Shown piece after piece: positions 12,880-24,244 of a DNA stretch of 64,000 nt. This DNA comes from Parelaphostrongylus tenuis. Its lineage: Eukaryota > Nematoda > Chromadorea > Rhabditida > Metastrongylidae. The notes under the pieces were generated by a model that saw nothing but the letters and a program-made list of their open reading frames with translations, ran no database searches and was not told where the DNA came from. The stretch's first letter is position 1. Every line of letters begins with the position of its first letter. The position numbers and the translations under genes were made by a program. The stretch is from assembly GCA_019055375.1 (NCBI GenBank), contig JAHQIW010000954.1, positions 23,664 to 87,663 of the forward strand, written 5' to 3'.

Positions 12880-12962
12880 CTAGGTTGATAAATAAAGTTT
12901 ATTCGGCTAACGTTTCGACTATTTCTTTCTCGAGGCTAATGATTCCAGTCGATTGTCCATAG
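12880..12962 (-). repeat. Repeat with GAAACGTTAGCCGAATAAA signature
   Basis: Minus strand reads GCCTCGAGAAAG, then AGTCGAAACGTTAGCCG and AATAAACTTTATCA. It matches related motifs near 35.96 (minus) and 40.03 kb (plus). The core resembles a decayed CUGANGA...GAAA hammerhead. Confidence 0.5.
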
Positions 12963-13279
12963 TCGTTCGTCCTTGTCGTCGATCTCCGTCTTGGTTGCCG
13001 TTCGAGTCAAAAGAAGCTCATTCGGCAATGTCCTTATATACAAGATGATTCGCATGACTACCTGTTGATAGTGATAACACACTTGTTTTCTGCTGCCGCA
13101 GAGTATATAATGAGCCGAGTTCAACTTCGATATTTTCAATCAAGGATATTTTCTTGAATGATTGAGCTTACACGAAGTTGAAAAGGATATCTGACACTGT
13201 TCTCGTCTTTCAATAATGTAGTTAGAAAACTCTTCAAGCTCACTTTTTCCTTGCAAAATTCAACTAAACTCCACAAAAT

Positions 13280-13720
13280 TCATAATATTCCACTCCAAGA
13301 AGAGAAAAAGTTCGCACAATTCCAAGGAGGCAACATTTTTGTTTGAGGAATCGTATATTTTTGAGGTGCGAGACAAATGCGTTTATGGAGAATGATTACG
13401 GCCTTCCTCTTGTCGAGAATGTTGTCGGGAAAAAGATGTTGTTCGCCCTCCAGCCCGAAGTTGTTATCTCTTTGGCCAGTTCGCAATTGTTCGTTCTTTC
13501 CGGTGTTTTTTTTCCTGTCCACCACTTTCATCAGTGCATTTTGTTGAGGTGTTGGTCGATGGCGGCCGCCATTGTCCTGGCTGCTGTTGTTTACTGCCGG
13601 CGAGCATGTGCATGTCCGTCGCACTTCTTATCCTATTCACCCTCGTCTTACTTATGCTTCTATCGCACTTTTCAAGAATATCGTTTTTTGGCACGAATCC
13701 AGCGGCCATGTAAAATATCA
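13280..13720 (-). CDS. GC-richer block, possible exon
   Basis: Locally higher GC, with low stop density in several frames on both strands. One minus-strand frame starts MHMLAGSKQQQPGQWRPP, is Gln/Lys/Arg-rich and ends ERTIANWPKR. A second minus frame stays open for 114 codons. I cannot decide the frame or find clear splice partners. It may be a 5' exon or untranslated region of an unknown gene, or chance. Coding status is unproven. Confidence 0.22.
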
Positions 13721-13768
13721 CTATTAGACTTTGCTGCTATCTCCTCAGTATGCTGGTGTGCAGGATGA

Positions 13769-15391
13769 TTAATTACTCAATACCAGGTTTATAGACGTAT
13801 CTACATTCTACCTAAACGACTTTTCCGAGATTACCCCCAAAAAAGTCCATGCTTTCTGTGAACTTTAGTCATTTTTCTTTGGAAATTGCTTGCATATGAT
13901 GTTTTTTCAAACTGGTGCGTAAAGCGGTGCTGTCAGAGATATTATTGAGAAAAGTAACACACGCGTGCTCGCAGGTTCTAATCAGACTTGGATGAACGTA
14001 GCCTTCTTTACTTTAGCGGTCAAAAATCTCGTAGCCGATCTGTTAAAAAATTTACTTCGAGTCATAAAAAGTCTGGTAGCTTTGGTAAATTCCTTGTGCC
14101 AATCGAAAAGGTAAATCTAAAATCAAGGTAGAATCAGCTCGAGTAGCACGATTCGGTGATTTTTTCACAAAGTCAGTAAGATTAACTTGGATTATCGAAC
14201 TCGTGAAGATATGGATTTTGTGAAATTCCAAGTATATTATTTCAAGTAACTAGAGTGCGTAGGATCTCGATTTGGCTGAGATATGCTTTTCTTAAGTTGG
14301 AAAGATGAACTATCTTCAGACAGATCCGTAGAAATCAATGCATTCTCTTTGTAATGTGTCTAAGAGAAAGGCACTCACAGTTTGATCTGAGTTACGAAAG
14401 ATTTACAATCGGACCCCTGTGGCTGCCCGTACTTGAACTGCGATACTTCCAGAATATTTTCTGTAAGCGGAAAATTTATTGGATCTCATTTTAGCAGAAT
14501 TTCAAATCATTGGTCACAATAATTTCTTGTCATCAATTTTGTAACAAATTTATGCTAGTGGAGTAGGTCTTCAAGTTATGCTTCATAATTTCAATGTTTG
14601 ATGTATTTCAACAAAGTAAACTCTAAATAACTAAAATGTTAGACGAGAAAACATCTCCACTGTAGTTCAAAAATCTGACGGGATGAGTGTAGTCGCTAAA
14701 GTTCTTCGTAAGCTCAGCTCAACAGTCGACTACGACCACCTCAAGGTTGGAAATGAACATCTAGAAGCAATAAAAGAGGGGTGGTAGAAGCGTTTCAGCG
14801 CCAATCAATCAGCTATCGTTCTCCAATGAAGAAATCCTTGCTGACATATCCTCATGATGAATCATTAGGTGCGGAAAGTTCAACTCAAGGCCGAACCGTG
14901 TAGTTTGTAGTGAATTCCGCTATTGGGAAATAAAAATTATTTGTATCTATAGGTTTTGTCCACAAAATACAAGTTCACTTTTTCCCACAAGAGAGAATCA
15001 TGATTTTCTAGACTTCGCGACACGTATTTACCTCCCTTTTTCACTTCAAGATCCGTATACTTATTGCAAAAGTAATATGATAAGCGTGTATCGTTTAACA
15101 GAACACTGACCTGTTCTCTAATGTACTGCTTGCGTGTGCTTGCAGGGACGGCGTCTGCGTAGAAAATATGGAAAGTCGACATATTTTCTCCATACTTATA
15201 AAAATTACAACTCCAAAGGTCCTTTGTAAAGACTACTTATCGTTATGGAAAAAGGAGCCACTTCTACAAATCAGCGTAGCATTAACCTATTTAACCACTA
15301 TATGCTTGAAAGAATTGATACTTGGTTTTCAAAGACTAGCTTTTTTATGATCGTGTTGAGCGCACAGAACAATGGAATACTATATTCATCT

Positions 15392-15395
<4 letters not shown>
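13769..15395. other. No recognisable gene
   Basis: No supported exon or repeat family seen. Confidence 0.4.

Positions 15396-15396
<1 letters not shown>

Positions 15397-15427
<31 letters not shown>
15397..15427. repeat. (TA)n microsatellite
   Basis: Nearly pure TA dinucleotide run of about 30 bp. Confidence 0.95.
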
Positions 15428-15429
<2 letters not shown>

Positions 15430-16640
15430 ATTGATCTTGATAATTTGTTATCATACGAATTAAACGAAGAGCAAAGAGATCGTCGTTACAGAGTCTCCTC
15501 TGCCTTTTTTGGCGCCACAAAAACCACTCACTTCTTGGTCGCGACGTGCTTTGCGATGAAAAATAGATCCAACATAACAACGGGGTGATGTTTAACCTAG
15601 TTGTTAGACCGATGTGGAGTGCTTTAATAATTACATTTGTACGAAAATACGGTTATATAACTGTTCGGGATATGTAGCCAAAATAGTTCACCATAACTTA
15701 CTGAATTCTAATCAAACAGCAGGAAGTACTGGCGTGAAATTGGCTATTTGACCTGTATATACAACATTGATCGACATGAGCGACTCAGTTACAATGAAAG
15801 CATTGCTCATATGCATCTTACATAGTCAATGTTGTTGAAGTTAAACGAATTTGATTACGAAATTGACTTTATAGAGAGTGTCCAATTTACATTGCAACAA
15901 CCTCACCGCTGCGGAAATGTCTTGGATGAATGCGTAGCTCTAATAACTTCAAAGTTCTGAGGCATCGGAAAAACTGGACTTGTCTCTTCATGGCAAAATT
16001 GTGTACATTTACTATTGCCTTTTTGACTATTAGTGTTAGGTGAAATTATAGTTTGATTATCTTTCCATTACCAATCAATTCTCGATGTGAAAGTGTTGAA
16101 ACCAAACCAAGGTTTCATTCATATTGCTCGTTTATCAAAAACAACTTTTTGAATACATAGCCTTGGCCATAAGAGAATCAATGAATTACGCATTGAAACA
16201 AGATCGTTGAAAAAGTACTTCCAAAAAATTCTACTGAAGCAACGAAAATGATTAATTGGCTTGGAAATTTCACGAGATGAATGACTCATCTGCATTACTA
16301 ACCGTACACTCCGATAAAGATTGCAGTTTACTACATTAATTTTTTGGTCAAGTATCCTTTTCCTTGTGGTGCCGAGGTCGCCGTACTATGGCTTCTGCGA
16401 GTTGTCACCATATGCAGTCCATCCGTTCTGCATCGAAAGAGAGGTTCGTTTTTATGTGACTAGGTTGGGTCGGGACGGTGGTGATTCTTGGCATTGATTT
16501 TCTCTAATTATAGGAAAAAATTAATCCAGCTTCACTGTTTCGCTGAAATAAAATTTAGTTACAACGCTCATTGGATATTTTCGTTTCTTCCTAAAATCCT
16601 TGCAAGAGGTACGATGATGATATCCAGCTGTAGAACTAAC
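15430..16640. other. No recognisable gene
   Basis: No supported exon. A 90-codon frame at 16488-16760 runs into the SINE that follows and was rejected. Confidence 0.4.
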
Positions 16641-16699
16641 GACAAAATGCAGAAGTGCCCGTTATGTTTAGAAATAACCGATGAAAAGCCTAATAAATC

Positions 16700-16922
16700 A
16701 ACGATAACGCGTTGTAGCGTAGAAAGAGTGGTGTCAAGGTGTCAAAACACGAGTCAGTAGTGCAACGGTTCAGCACGCGCCCTGGATAGGGTTAAATCTG
16801 GGTACGAATCCCAGCTGACGCAAATTTTTTGAACACTACTCTACATAATTGAGTTTATTGTAACATTATACCACCGCAATAGGCAATCAAATAAGATGAA
16901 TTTCTATCAAATCAATTCAATA
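16700..16922 (+). repeat. SINE family 2, nearly complete
   Basis: Leader GCGTTGTAGCG and AAAGAGTGGTG, tRNA-like head AGTAGTGCAACGGTTCAG, box B GGTACGAATCCCAGC, then CTGACGCAAATTTTTTG, ACTACTCTACAT and tail CATTATACCACCGCAA. It shares all blocks with the composite near 28.3 kb and the minus copy near 30.1 kb. Confidence 0.75.
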
Positions 16923-16924
16923 TC

Positions 16925-17585
16925 GCATATCTGAATATCTGAATTTTTCAAGTGGTGTGTTGAAAATTCCATGTCTATTCGAGCATATTTTCCAGATTTC
17001 CAAGCTTCGAAACACTTTCAGCAGATGAGTTTTTCTGTTCTTCTAAGTGCTAAAAATTTCTTTCTACCGCCGAAAAGCTAGAATTACAATGGAGAAGAGA
17101 ACTTGTTGAAGCTCGCACCAAAAGCAAACCTACTTATGGAATTTTTTGATTTTGTAAATATGGGAGCATTTAGTGGGAATCTTCGTTGATGATGTGTTTT
17201 GTATAATTCCATTCTTGCCTATTCCTATTGTTTCCCATCAGTTTGCCATATGTTGTGGAATATAAGTCACGCAATCAACAATTCGAGTCTTTCAAGATGA
17301 TGCAGTGGTCATATATGATTGATTCTCATCACTTTTCATGGACGCGTGTCGAATTTTGCAATGAATGATCGAATACATTGCTAAAGTCTTCAATATTTAA
17401 GGTCCTAACAATTATTTGTGCTGTAAATTTTTCCAAAAATCTTATCCTTCAAAAAACCGAAAGGATAGCCAATTAAAGTCTTGTTTTCAGTGTTTGTTCA
17501 ACATTGGGTTAATTCATGTGTTGTCACATAGTGCAGTTTTCAACTAATGCACATATCTAATTTTATCTTCTTTCAAATGCTTACC
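16925..17585. other. No recognisable gene
   Basis: No coding or repeat signature recognised. Confidence 0.4.
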
Positions 17586-17586
17586 A

Positions 17587-17890
17587 GACCTCACAAAGGC
17601 TCAAGATATTTTACGTGATTATGAGATTATAATTGTTTTTGAGCGAAGTTATAAAAGCAGTTGAATGAAGAGGTAAGCCGCGAGCCCGACTTTTGGTCAC
17701 TGAAGTGCCGCATTTGTTATTCAGCGTTGATTCCTCTATAAAGTAGGTGTATCCCCAAGGGATCAGCTGAACCAAAAGGCTACTGATGAGCCTGTAAGGG
17801 CGAAAAGGGTCCGTCTAGTAGTGTATAAGTGCTTTATCAAATCTCACAAAAAGTACAGAACATGTTTTGTGCCTTACTCTTTTTGTTGTT
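17587..17890 (+). repeat. Hammerhead-bearing repeat, tandem arrangement
   Basis: A downstream flank (CAGACCTCACAAAGGCTC, later TGTTTTTGAGC) lies at 17590-17645, before a second unit with the upstream flank GATTCCTCTATAAAG and AAGGGATCAGCTGAACC, followed by the ribozyme. This suggests a head-to-tail array, as expected for pseudo-LTR tandems of Penelope-like elements. Confidence 0.5.
17778..17822 (+). ncRNA. Type I hammerhead ribozyme (copy 2), core intact
   Basis: CUGAUGA at 17783-17789; stem II GCCU/GGGC around a GUAA tetraloop (17794-17797); GAA at 17802-17804; A15.1 at 17805; cleavage triplet GUC ending at C17815. Inner stem I pairs GCUA with UAGU (one G-U). Stem III is very short (A-U, a mismatch, then two G-C), so self-cleavage may need a dimer. 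This is known for short-stem-III hammerheads of animal retroelements. Every core base needed for catalysis is present. Confidence 0.75.
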
Positions 17891-19351
17891 TTCTGTCTAC
17901 TTTACTCACTAGTTCGAACTGATGCTTTCCTTCTAATGCGTCCCACGAATGTCGTTCTAGACAAAAATTATGAAGCCAACAATATCTATAATGGCTGAAA
18001 GTTGTCAATTGAATGCGAAGAGCTACTGGAATGCCTCCAGGGAGCAATCACTTACACGATAAAAATGACTAGTTTCAACAATTCGAGACCGAAAACATTG
18101 TGCTATGGTTGCTTGTGTGAAGATTAATACTCTTGATTTCTAGTTAAATAGATTCTTCAGATGAAAGGAGGTGATTTGCAAGCCTACGAAAGACATCGTT
18201 TAGTTACATAGTGGTGAACGGAGTGAGGATGAGGATGTCTAAAGGTGGATTGAAAAAAACCGCGCTCTCTGGTGGAGCAGCGGGCCTTGTAAATCTGTAT
18301 TCGCAATCAAGTGATTAGAAGTTTGGATGGTGGTTACGGGGTTGTGTGTCCACCAAATATGCTCAAGATCTAGAGAGCGACCCTAAGAAGCTGGCAAGCT
18401 AAATTCAAGGTATATCTAACACAGTTGCGGAACCACCTATCGCAGCAAAGGGATCTTGTACGAAAAATGTGGGTGCTTTGCGTCCCTCAAACCTCCGGGC
18501 TTAGCAGTGAGCAGTTTAAGGGAGGGGAATGACGTATAGGAATTTTACTGATGTACCAATCATTACTGTGATTTATGTGACAGCTGACTAGTGACGATTG
18601 TACCCAAAGCACACGTACACTTGCATACGAAACCTCTTTATCAGATATATTAATGCAAGCAAGAAAGCTGAGGCACTACATTATCGGCTGGTCTGAGATG
18701 AGATGATGCCACCTACCACGCTGTCTGCGACACCGGAGAAGAGCTGTTTCAACTAACTTACACTAACATGCGATTATAGAGGTGTCAGCGGTATTGACGT
18801 TCTTGTCAAATGACGTTAGACCACGAACATCGATTCACTCGGGTAACTGCACGACTCGGATTGGACGATTGCAGCTGAAATGATGAGGATCGCTTTCTGC
18901 TTCAACCGTCATCGTTGTTCACGGACAAGCGTCAAGACATGACAAAGGCGAAGTGAAACATCACATATGGACCTGGAAGAGTCTTTCAAGGGGATCATCC
19001 ACTCTTCAAGGCCATCGTTAGAGAATTAAGAACGCCTGAAAAAACGTCACATTGTAGTCTACGAGCCGAAATGGAATGGACAGGGTGGGATGGTATCTGA
19101 GTTTATCATGACGACCCGAACCGCCCATAGTAATTCACAATTCAAAAAGCCTCATTCTCAGCGGTGAATGTGAATATTTCCAAATGCAAAGTATTATGTC
19201 GCAATAGACATCTTGGTAAATCGAAGGTTCTCCCTAAACGATCTTGCTGCTGTTCCAAAATTCTACACGAAACCAGACCCCTTCTCGACAGAATCTATCA
19301 ATTTTTTGCAATAGGAGAGAAAGGCCGCCAATTTCAAATAACCAAATACAA

Positions 19352-19420
19352 AAGTATATACATATATATATATGTATATATATATGTTATATATATGTAT
19401 ATATATATATATATATATCA
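19352..19420. repeat. (TA)n microsatellite inside the RTE
   Basis: TA/TATG run that interrupts the endonuclease-to-RT region of the RTE copy and gives spurious Tyr-Ile-rich peptides. Confidence 0.95.
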
Positions 19421-21064
19421 CTAGTTGGCCCTTAGAAAGATACCGCCACTGGCAACATCGACGAATAATACAACCGCCACATCCAGTATTTTCGCGCTAA
19501 CGATGTAAAAGCCCAGATCGGAAGTCACAAAGAGACGCTTGTTTCCAGAATTACACGAGTTGATATGCAAGCTCTTAAGGAGCCAAGAACAGTAGTATGG
19601 CCGAAGATGCAGCCAACCGAAGCTCCGCTAAAGTAATAAAGAGAATTCTACTACAAGGTCCTGACGGAGCAGCCACAGGTTTCAAAAAGACAATGGAAAA
19701 AATTCACGATTACTACTCTTTAAAAGCCACAGCCCTCTTACCGCCACAGGAGATAAAAGAGCATGGGTTTGTCGTATCACCCATTCTCTCATCCGATATC
19801 TGACACGAAATTTGGAGAACGGAGCCACATTAGGTCCAGACAGGATAGGCTGGAGCAAATGAAAAACTTTCCGTCATTTCTCATCAACGCACTAGCCCGA
19901 ATCTCCCCTCATTAACTGTTGCATTGCAAGATTTGCCATCATGGGAAATTCAGCATGACCGTATTATTGTTCGTAAAGAGAGATCCTCACGAGATTGGCA
20001 AATATTGCTCAATGCTTGTTGTCCACCGTTTATAAACGCCTCTCTCATCTGAACTTGAGCAGCATTGACAGAACGCTGGACGAAGGAAGTCATGCGAACA
20101 AGGAGATTTTCGAAAAAGATTTAGTACCATAGATCACATCCACGCGATCAAAAAACTCAATGAGCTTTCACGAAAAAACAAGAGACCGTTCTGTTCCACT
20201 TCCATCGAGTTCAATAAAGCCTTTGATTCAGTCGAAACGGAAGCGGTCATGGAGGCTCTGGACAGTCAGAGCGACCCTACTCCGCGCATAACGATTCTTC
20301 GTGAGAGATATCAAGATTTCACAGCAAAAATTTTGTCATCCTATAACGATTTTAGTATCGACATAAGAAGAGGGGTTCGACAAGGCGATACATTCGCGCC
20401 AAGACTATTTACTGCCACCCTCCAAAGTGCCATGCGGACACCAGAAGGGGACAAAACGGGAGTGAAAATCGATGGTGAACAATCAAACCATCGCCGCTTC
20501 TTTAGTGATATCGTCCTTGTAACACAAGGATCACTTAGGCGCAATGAGTGTTGACCGATTTCGAGAACGCCTTGTGGAATGATTGGTCTCCGACTAAATG
20601 TAACGAAGACGATGTTTATGAGGATCCGATGGGTTTTGAATGCCCCATTCACGCTTAACGAAACGAATACTTCAAATGTTTCAATTATGTCTACTCATGT
20701 CGTAAAGTAAACATGAAAGACACCTAGCTCCAGAGTTGAGCAGGAGGAAACGAGCAAATCGCAGGGCGTTTAAGACTATCAAGGACTTAGTGAAGAGGAC
20801 GAAAGAACATCTGACTCCGTGTCCAACTTTTCGACTCGAGGATTATCCCTGCCATAATATATGCAGTAAAAATCTGGTCTTTCGCGTAAGCAGGATGAAA
20901 GATCACTTGACGTTATGATATAGTAGGCAACTATACATGAAGTATGAAAGGTTTTGAGGGCCTGAGTCTCATTGTAAGAGGAATTGCCGCAACCGTCTAG
21001 AAAAGAACCTATTGCGTTTGCTCCGTCGCAGAAGTGAAAGCTCCGCTCACAATGTTATGGAGGA

Positions 21065-21800
21065 CATGATAGCAGTCGCATGTATGGTAAGGCAAGACTG
21101 AAACGGCAGCTGCACTTAGGCAAGGCGATAAGGCTATGGTAAGACTGTTCATGACGTGAACGACTCGAAAGAATGCGTGTCTTAGCGGTAACAGGCGTCG
21201 CAACGGATGCTACGCTCACTGCGTACCGGCCTTTCCGCACGTGTCCCATTCGCTCATTTGGTTGATTACCAGTCGTTGCCGCCTAGATGACTCTTGTTAT
21301 TGACCGTCCAATGTATGATAGAGAGGTATCAACGAATCCATAGGACTGTTGCCGCATTCCATGGTCGGAAAATTATGCTCTCGGTTTCTGAGATTGCAGG
21401 GCATGCCGTTTTGGGAATTGCTTGACAAGCAGAAAATTAGTGCCGACATTTACAAAGAACAGCTCAGCACCTTGGTCGCAGCAGTGCGAGAGATGAAAGT
21501 CCACTCGCCACATTTGGAAAAGCCGGATTGGACCGCGATACCACATCCATGTATAGATTTGGCATCGCTCCATCGGACTATCATCTTTTCCGCTCCCCAG
21601 CGCGGCATTTGCTCGAGAAAAAATTCAAGGACTGTAGCTAGCTCAAAAATGGACTTCACCGCTTCCTGTAATCACCAGCCTCACTTTTTGTAGGAGAAAT
21701 ATATCCGTTCATCGCCTTGCAGGTAGTTAGATATCAATGTTTATGGAAATGACCAAACTGTTGATTGATCATTTTTTCATTAGACAAAAGCTGAATTAAC
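21065..21800 (+). pseudogene. Mariner transposase remnant nested in the RTE
   Basis: Readable mariner blocks appear in shifting frames: RKIMLW-like at about 21365, then FWELLDKQKISADIYKEQL, LVAAVREMK, HLEKPDWTAIPHP, and in another frame IAPSDYHLF followed by EKKFKDCS. The block holding the second catalytic Asp (normally LLHDNARPH) is deleted and frames are broken, so the transposase is dead. The left boundary (about 21065) is uncertain. RTE sequence lies on both sides, so the mariner inserted after the RTE. Confidence 0.8.
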
Positions 21801-21915
21801 AAAAGTATTGAAAGGCGAAAGAATTTCGAGGTAATTCAATGAAAGGAAGCTTTACTGGTGCTCGCTCTGATCATCCGACTCAGGCGGGACGGCAGGTAAT
21901 ACAGGTGATCCATTT

Positions 21916-22715
21916 AGTAGAGTATTTACTTCAGAATAAAGATTTTATTGCTTTTCAAACTTGAATGATATGTTAAATTACAAGCAAGTGATCATATTGT
22001 CTACATAATGCAGCCATGCGGAAAGCCAAGTGTTCTTTTTCTTTCAAATTGTTCGTTAGTTCGTTGAGCCCGCCTGAAGCTCTTTAATGCCACTTCAAAG
22101 AAAAAAGCGCTCATACTGACCCACGGCATTTTCGAAGCGAAATGAACGAAAGGAAAGAATTCTTGTTCTCTACTAAATCTGCAGAGTTTGAAGTTGATTC
22201 TTTCGTTGTGATTTTGATGCTGTTCAAATATAAAAATAAAGCAAATGAATGGTGGAGCTTTATCTTGAGAGCTTAACTCAGTTTGCAATCTTTTAAAGAT
22301 ATAGCCCATTCTAGCTTCATTCTCATCATCACATTTCGGCGTGGCAACTTTTTCATGGTAACCTCAACAAGGTTACTTTGAGTATTTCCCAAACTTATGA
22401 AGTTACGATATTCCTGGTAATGACTGAAATTTTCTCATTTATTAGGAGCTATCTTCTTTCCACGTCATATTGAGCTAAATGTGTTAGTGATGATGTAGTG
22501 ATTAGAAGAATCTTCATATGATGGATAACTGTGAAGCGTGTATCTCGTCTCTGTTGTTTACACATAAAGAACATGATATCCTGAACTCAGAACTATCTTT
22601 AGAACAATCTTTTCGTAGGCGTTTTGGAGACTGTTCGAAATCTCATACTGTCTCTACTCCATCGGAATTGCATTATGATATCGAGACATCCGTCTTATAG
22701 TGTTAAGCGGATGAA
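21916..22715. other. No recognisable gene
   Basis: Frames at 22001-22309 (minus) and 22518-22700 (plus) have no splice support or known motif. Confidence 0.4.
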
Positions 22716-22719
22716 ATAT

Positions 22720-22835
22720 AGAGGCATGAACGTTTGTCATTAACCAGTCCCTTAAGATTTATCCGACTTCATCAAGCAATGTGGAGGTGACTGATTGAAT
22801 GCATATTTGGTCAAAAAGCCTTGGTTAGTACTAGA
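22720..22835 (-). repeat. SINE family 1 fragment
   Basis: Contains GATTGAATGCATATTTGG, the diagnostic internal block of family 1, in a decayed context. No head is visible. Confidence 0.5.
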
Positions 22836-22839
22836 CATT

Positions 22840-23600
22840 GTACTGCTCAGTATCAAAGAGTGCCTTTTGTCACTCCCTATGCACACTAGCTGTCCTTGTT
22901 TTGCTGAATCCTTAACTATCTCATGATTTGTATAGTTAAATTTTTGCTAACTAAGCCCCTATAGGTATTAAATAAATAAAGAATTTGGCTATACAATGAC
23001 CCATTTTAACGATCAACAGCAGCGTATAGCTCCTCTAAGCCCACCTCTCTTAGTGAACGAGATTATAATCCATGCCACTGCTAATCGGTTTTCTACATAA
23101 CAACAACCCGGCAAAACTTTGTATTCGGAAATCGATTCCGACTCTCTCTTTCCATACTTACCTGAGCTTTATTCTTCTATGTATGTTGCTACTAAGAAGA
23201 TTTTTATGAGTTCCTGTGCATTATAAGGCATAGACTCTCGCTCAAATTGCTGAGCGGGCATTTTTTCTCTTACATTGATATGCACAATCTAAACATACGA
23301 TATGAACCAGAAGAAATTGCATCGAGAATTTTTTACGAGATGATAAGCTTAATAAGCGAAATCGCGAAAACTGATCGTAGACCTAATATTTCACTTGCAC
23401 AGGCCAGTAGTTACGGACCGTCAGCTCTAAGATGGACTTCAAAGAGTTTTACCTTGTGATAAAAATTCCCACAAATTTTGCAGTCTTACAACTACACTTA
23501 AGGACGACACTGTAGCAGATACATGCGTAGCTATATTTATCTTATGTAAAATCTATATATTAATATATGAAAATCGAGAAAACTTATCTTGATTAGTTGA
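22840..23600. other. No recognisable gene
   Basis: A 70-codon frame at 23247-23459 (YEPEEIASRIFYEMI) has moderate protein-like composition but no clear splice signals. Confidence 0.35.
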
Positions 23601-24240
23601 CGCGAGGCTGGTATAGTAATCGTAGTAATTCGGCTGAGGTTTCGGCGACCCGCCTTTTTCAGAGTCTGGCTTATTTATATGCTGCCTAGGTCAGGTTGAA
23701 AGTTCAGACGAAGAGAGGGTGCGGGATCTCGTGTGATGGTGACGCATCCGTCCTTCCGGTTCATTTCGGGGTTTTTGGCGTTTATTCAAAATGCCTCAAG
23801 AGTTTTGCGCGTAGATGTTTTTGATTCCTGCGTCAGGATTGTGACAGTCACATCAAAATCGTTGTTGTTGTATTTTGTGCCCTATGTAAACCTAAAGGTT
23901 TGGTTTTACCTATTTTAGATTTACTATCTAGATGTTCTTTTATGCGGATGAAAAGTGGTCTACCCGCTTCGCCTATACATTCTTCCCCGCATGTCTTACA
24001 TGTTAGCAAATAAATTGTGCCCAATCTCATACAATCCCCCTTTTTCATAAGGGCAGACCATGCAGTTTTTGGTGTTGAATAATCGATCGTAAAGTCTATT
24101 GCGGATCATCAGCTGATGGCATAGGGTGGTGGCTGGGATTTCAATAACTACCACGGAATTTCCAGGACCGCATCTTTTTAGGCACCTTTCAACCGCGCTG
24201 CTGACTTTGTTTGATATATCAGTTAGTTATGCCGAGGTTT
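23600..24240 (-). mobile_element. Penelope-like element, 3' end with GIY-YIG domain
   Basis: The minus strand encodes, through frameshifts, the end of the RT (IRNRLYDRLFNTKN, then VCPYEKGG) and a GIY-YIG endonuclease domain: GTIYLLTCKTCGEECIGEAG, then RPLFIRIKEHLDSK and, in another frame, TVTILTQESKTSTRKTLEAF, a stop, and NAKNPEMNRKDGC. The family's GIY and YIG boxes read TIY and CIG here. The fragment is 5'-truncated and dead. PLEs use a telomerase-like RT, and their pseudo-LTRs are known to carry hammerhead ribozymes. A decayed one follows this frame at about 23631-23665. Confidence 0.85.
23628..23670 (-). ncRNA. Decayed hammerhead-like motif 3' of the PLE frame
   Basis: Minus strand reads CUGAAAA in place of CUGANGA (62-56 of 23600s), then a GGCG/CGCC stem II with a three-base loop, then GAAAC. 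G8 is lost and stem I is poor. Its position just after the GIY-YIG frame is where PLE pseudo-LTR ribozymes are expected. Confidence 0.5.
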
Positions 24241-24244
24241 ATAG

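Larger units (their letters stand above)
18180..21915 (+). mobile_element. RTE-family non-LTR retrotransposon, dead, near full length
   Basis: The 5' untranslated part (about 18180-18650) resembles hookworm RTE leaders that I recognise. An endonuclease region follows (TCDYRGVSGIDVLV and EFIMTTR-like stretches, about 18730-19150). The reverse transcriptase region (about 19600-20900) includes FRKRFSTIDHIHAIKKL, FNKAFDSVETEAVMEAL, RRGVRQGDTFAPRLFTATL, NVTKTMFMR and SRRKRANRRAFKTI. Many frameshifts and stops break the single long ORF, and the catalytic YADD box has become FSDI. A mariner interrupts the C-terminal part. The 3' end resumes by about 21820 and finishes at GGGACGGCAGGTAATACAGG, matching the 3' ends at 25.95, 38.70 and 61.52 kb. 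Confidence 0.9.

Noticed and set aside
13343..13768. 141-codon plus-strand ORF as a gene
   Set aside because: It overlaps equally long minus-strand frames in a GC-richer block. Composition (Cys/Phe/Leu-rich) looks like the antisense of a hydrophilic frame.
16750..16825. Possible functional tRNA gene
   Set aside because: Same reasoning: it is the head of SINE family 2, repeated elsewhere with its 3' tail.
24105..24125. ATCATCAGCTGATGG palindrome, resembling back-to-back hammerhead cores
   Set aside because: It is part of the PLE reverse-transcriptase coding region and lacks any GAAA or stem II.
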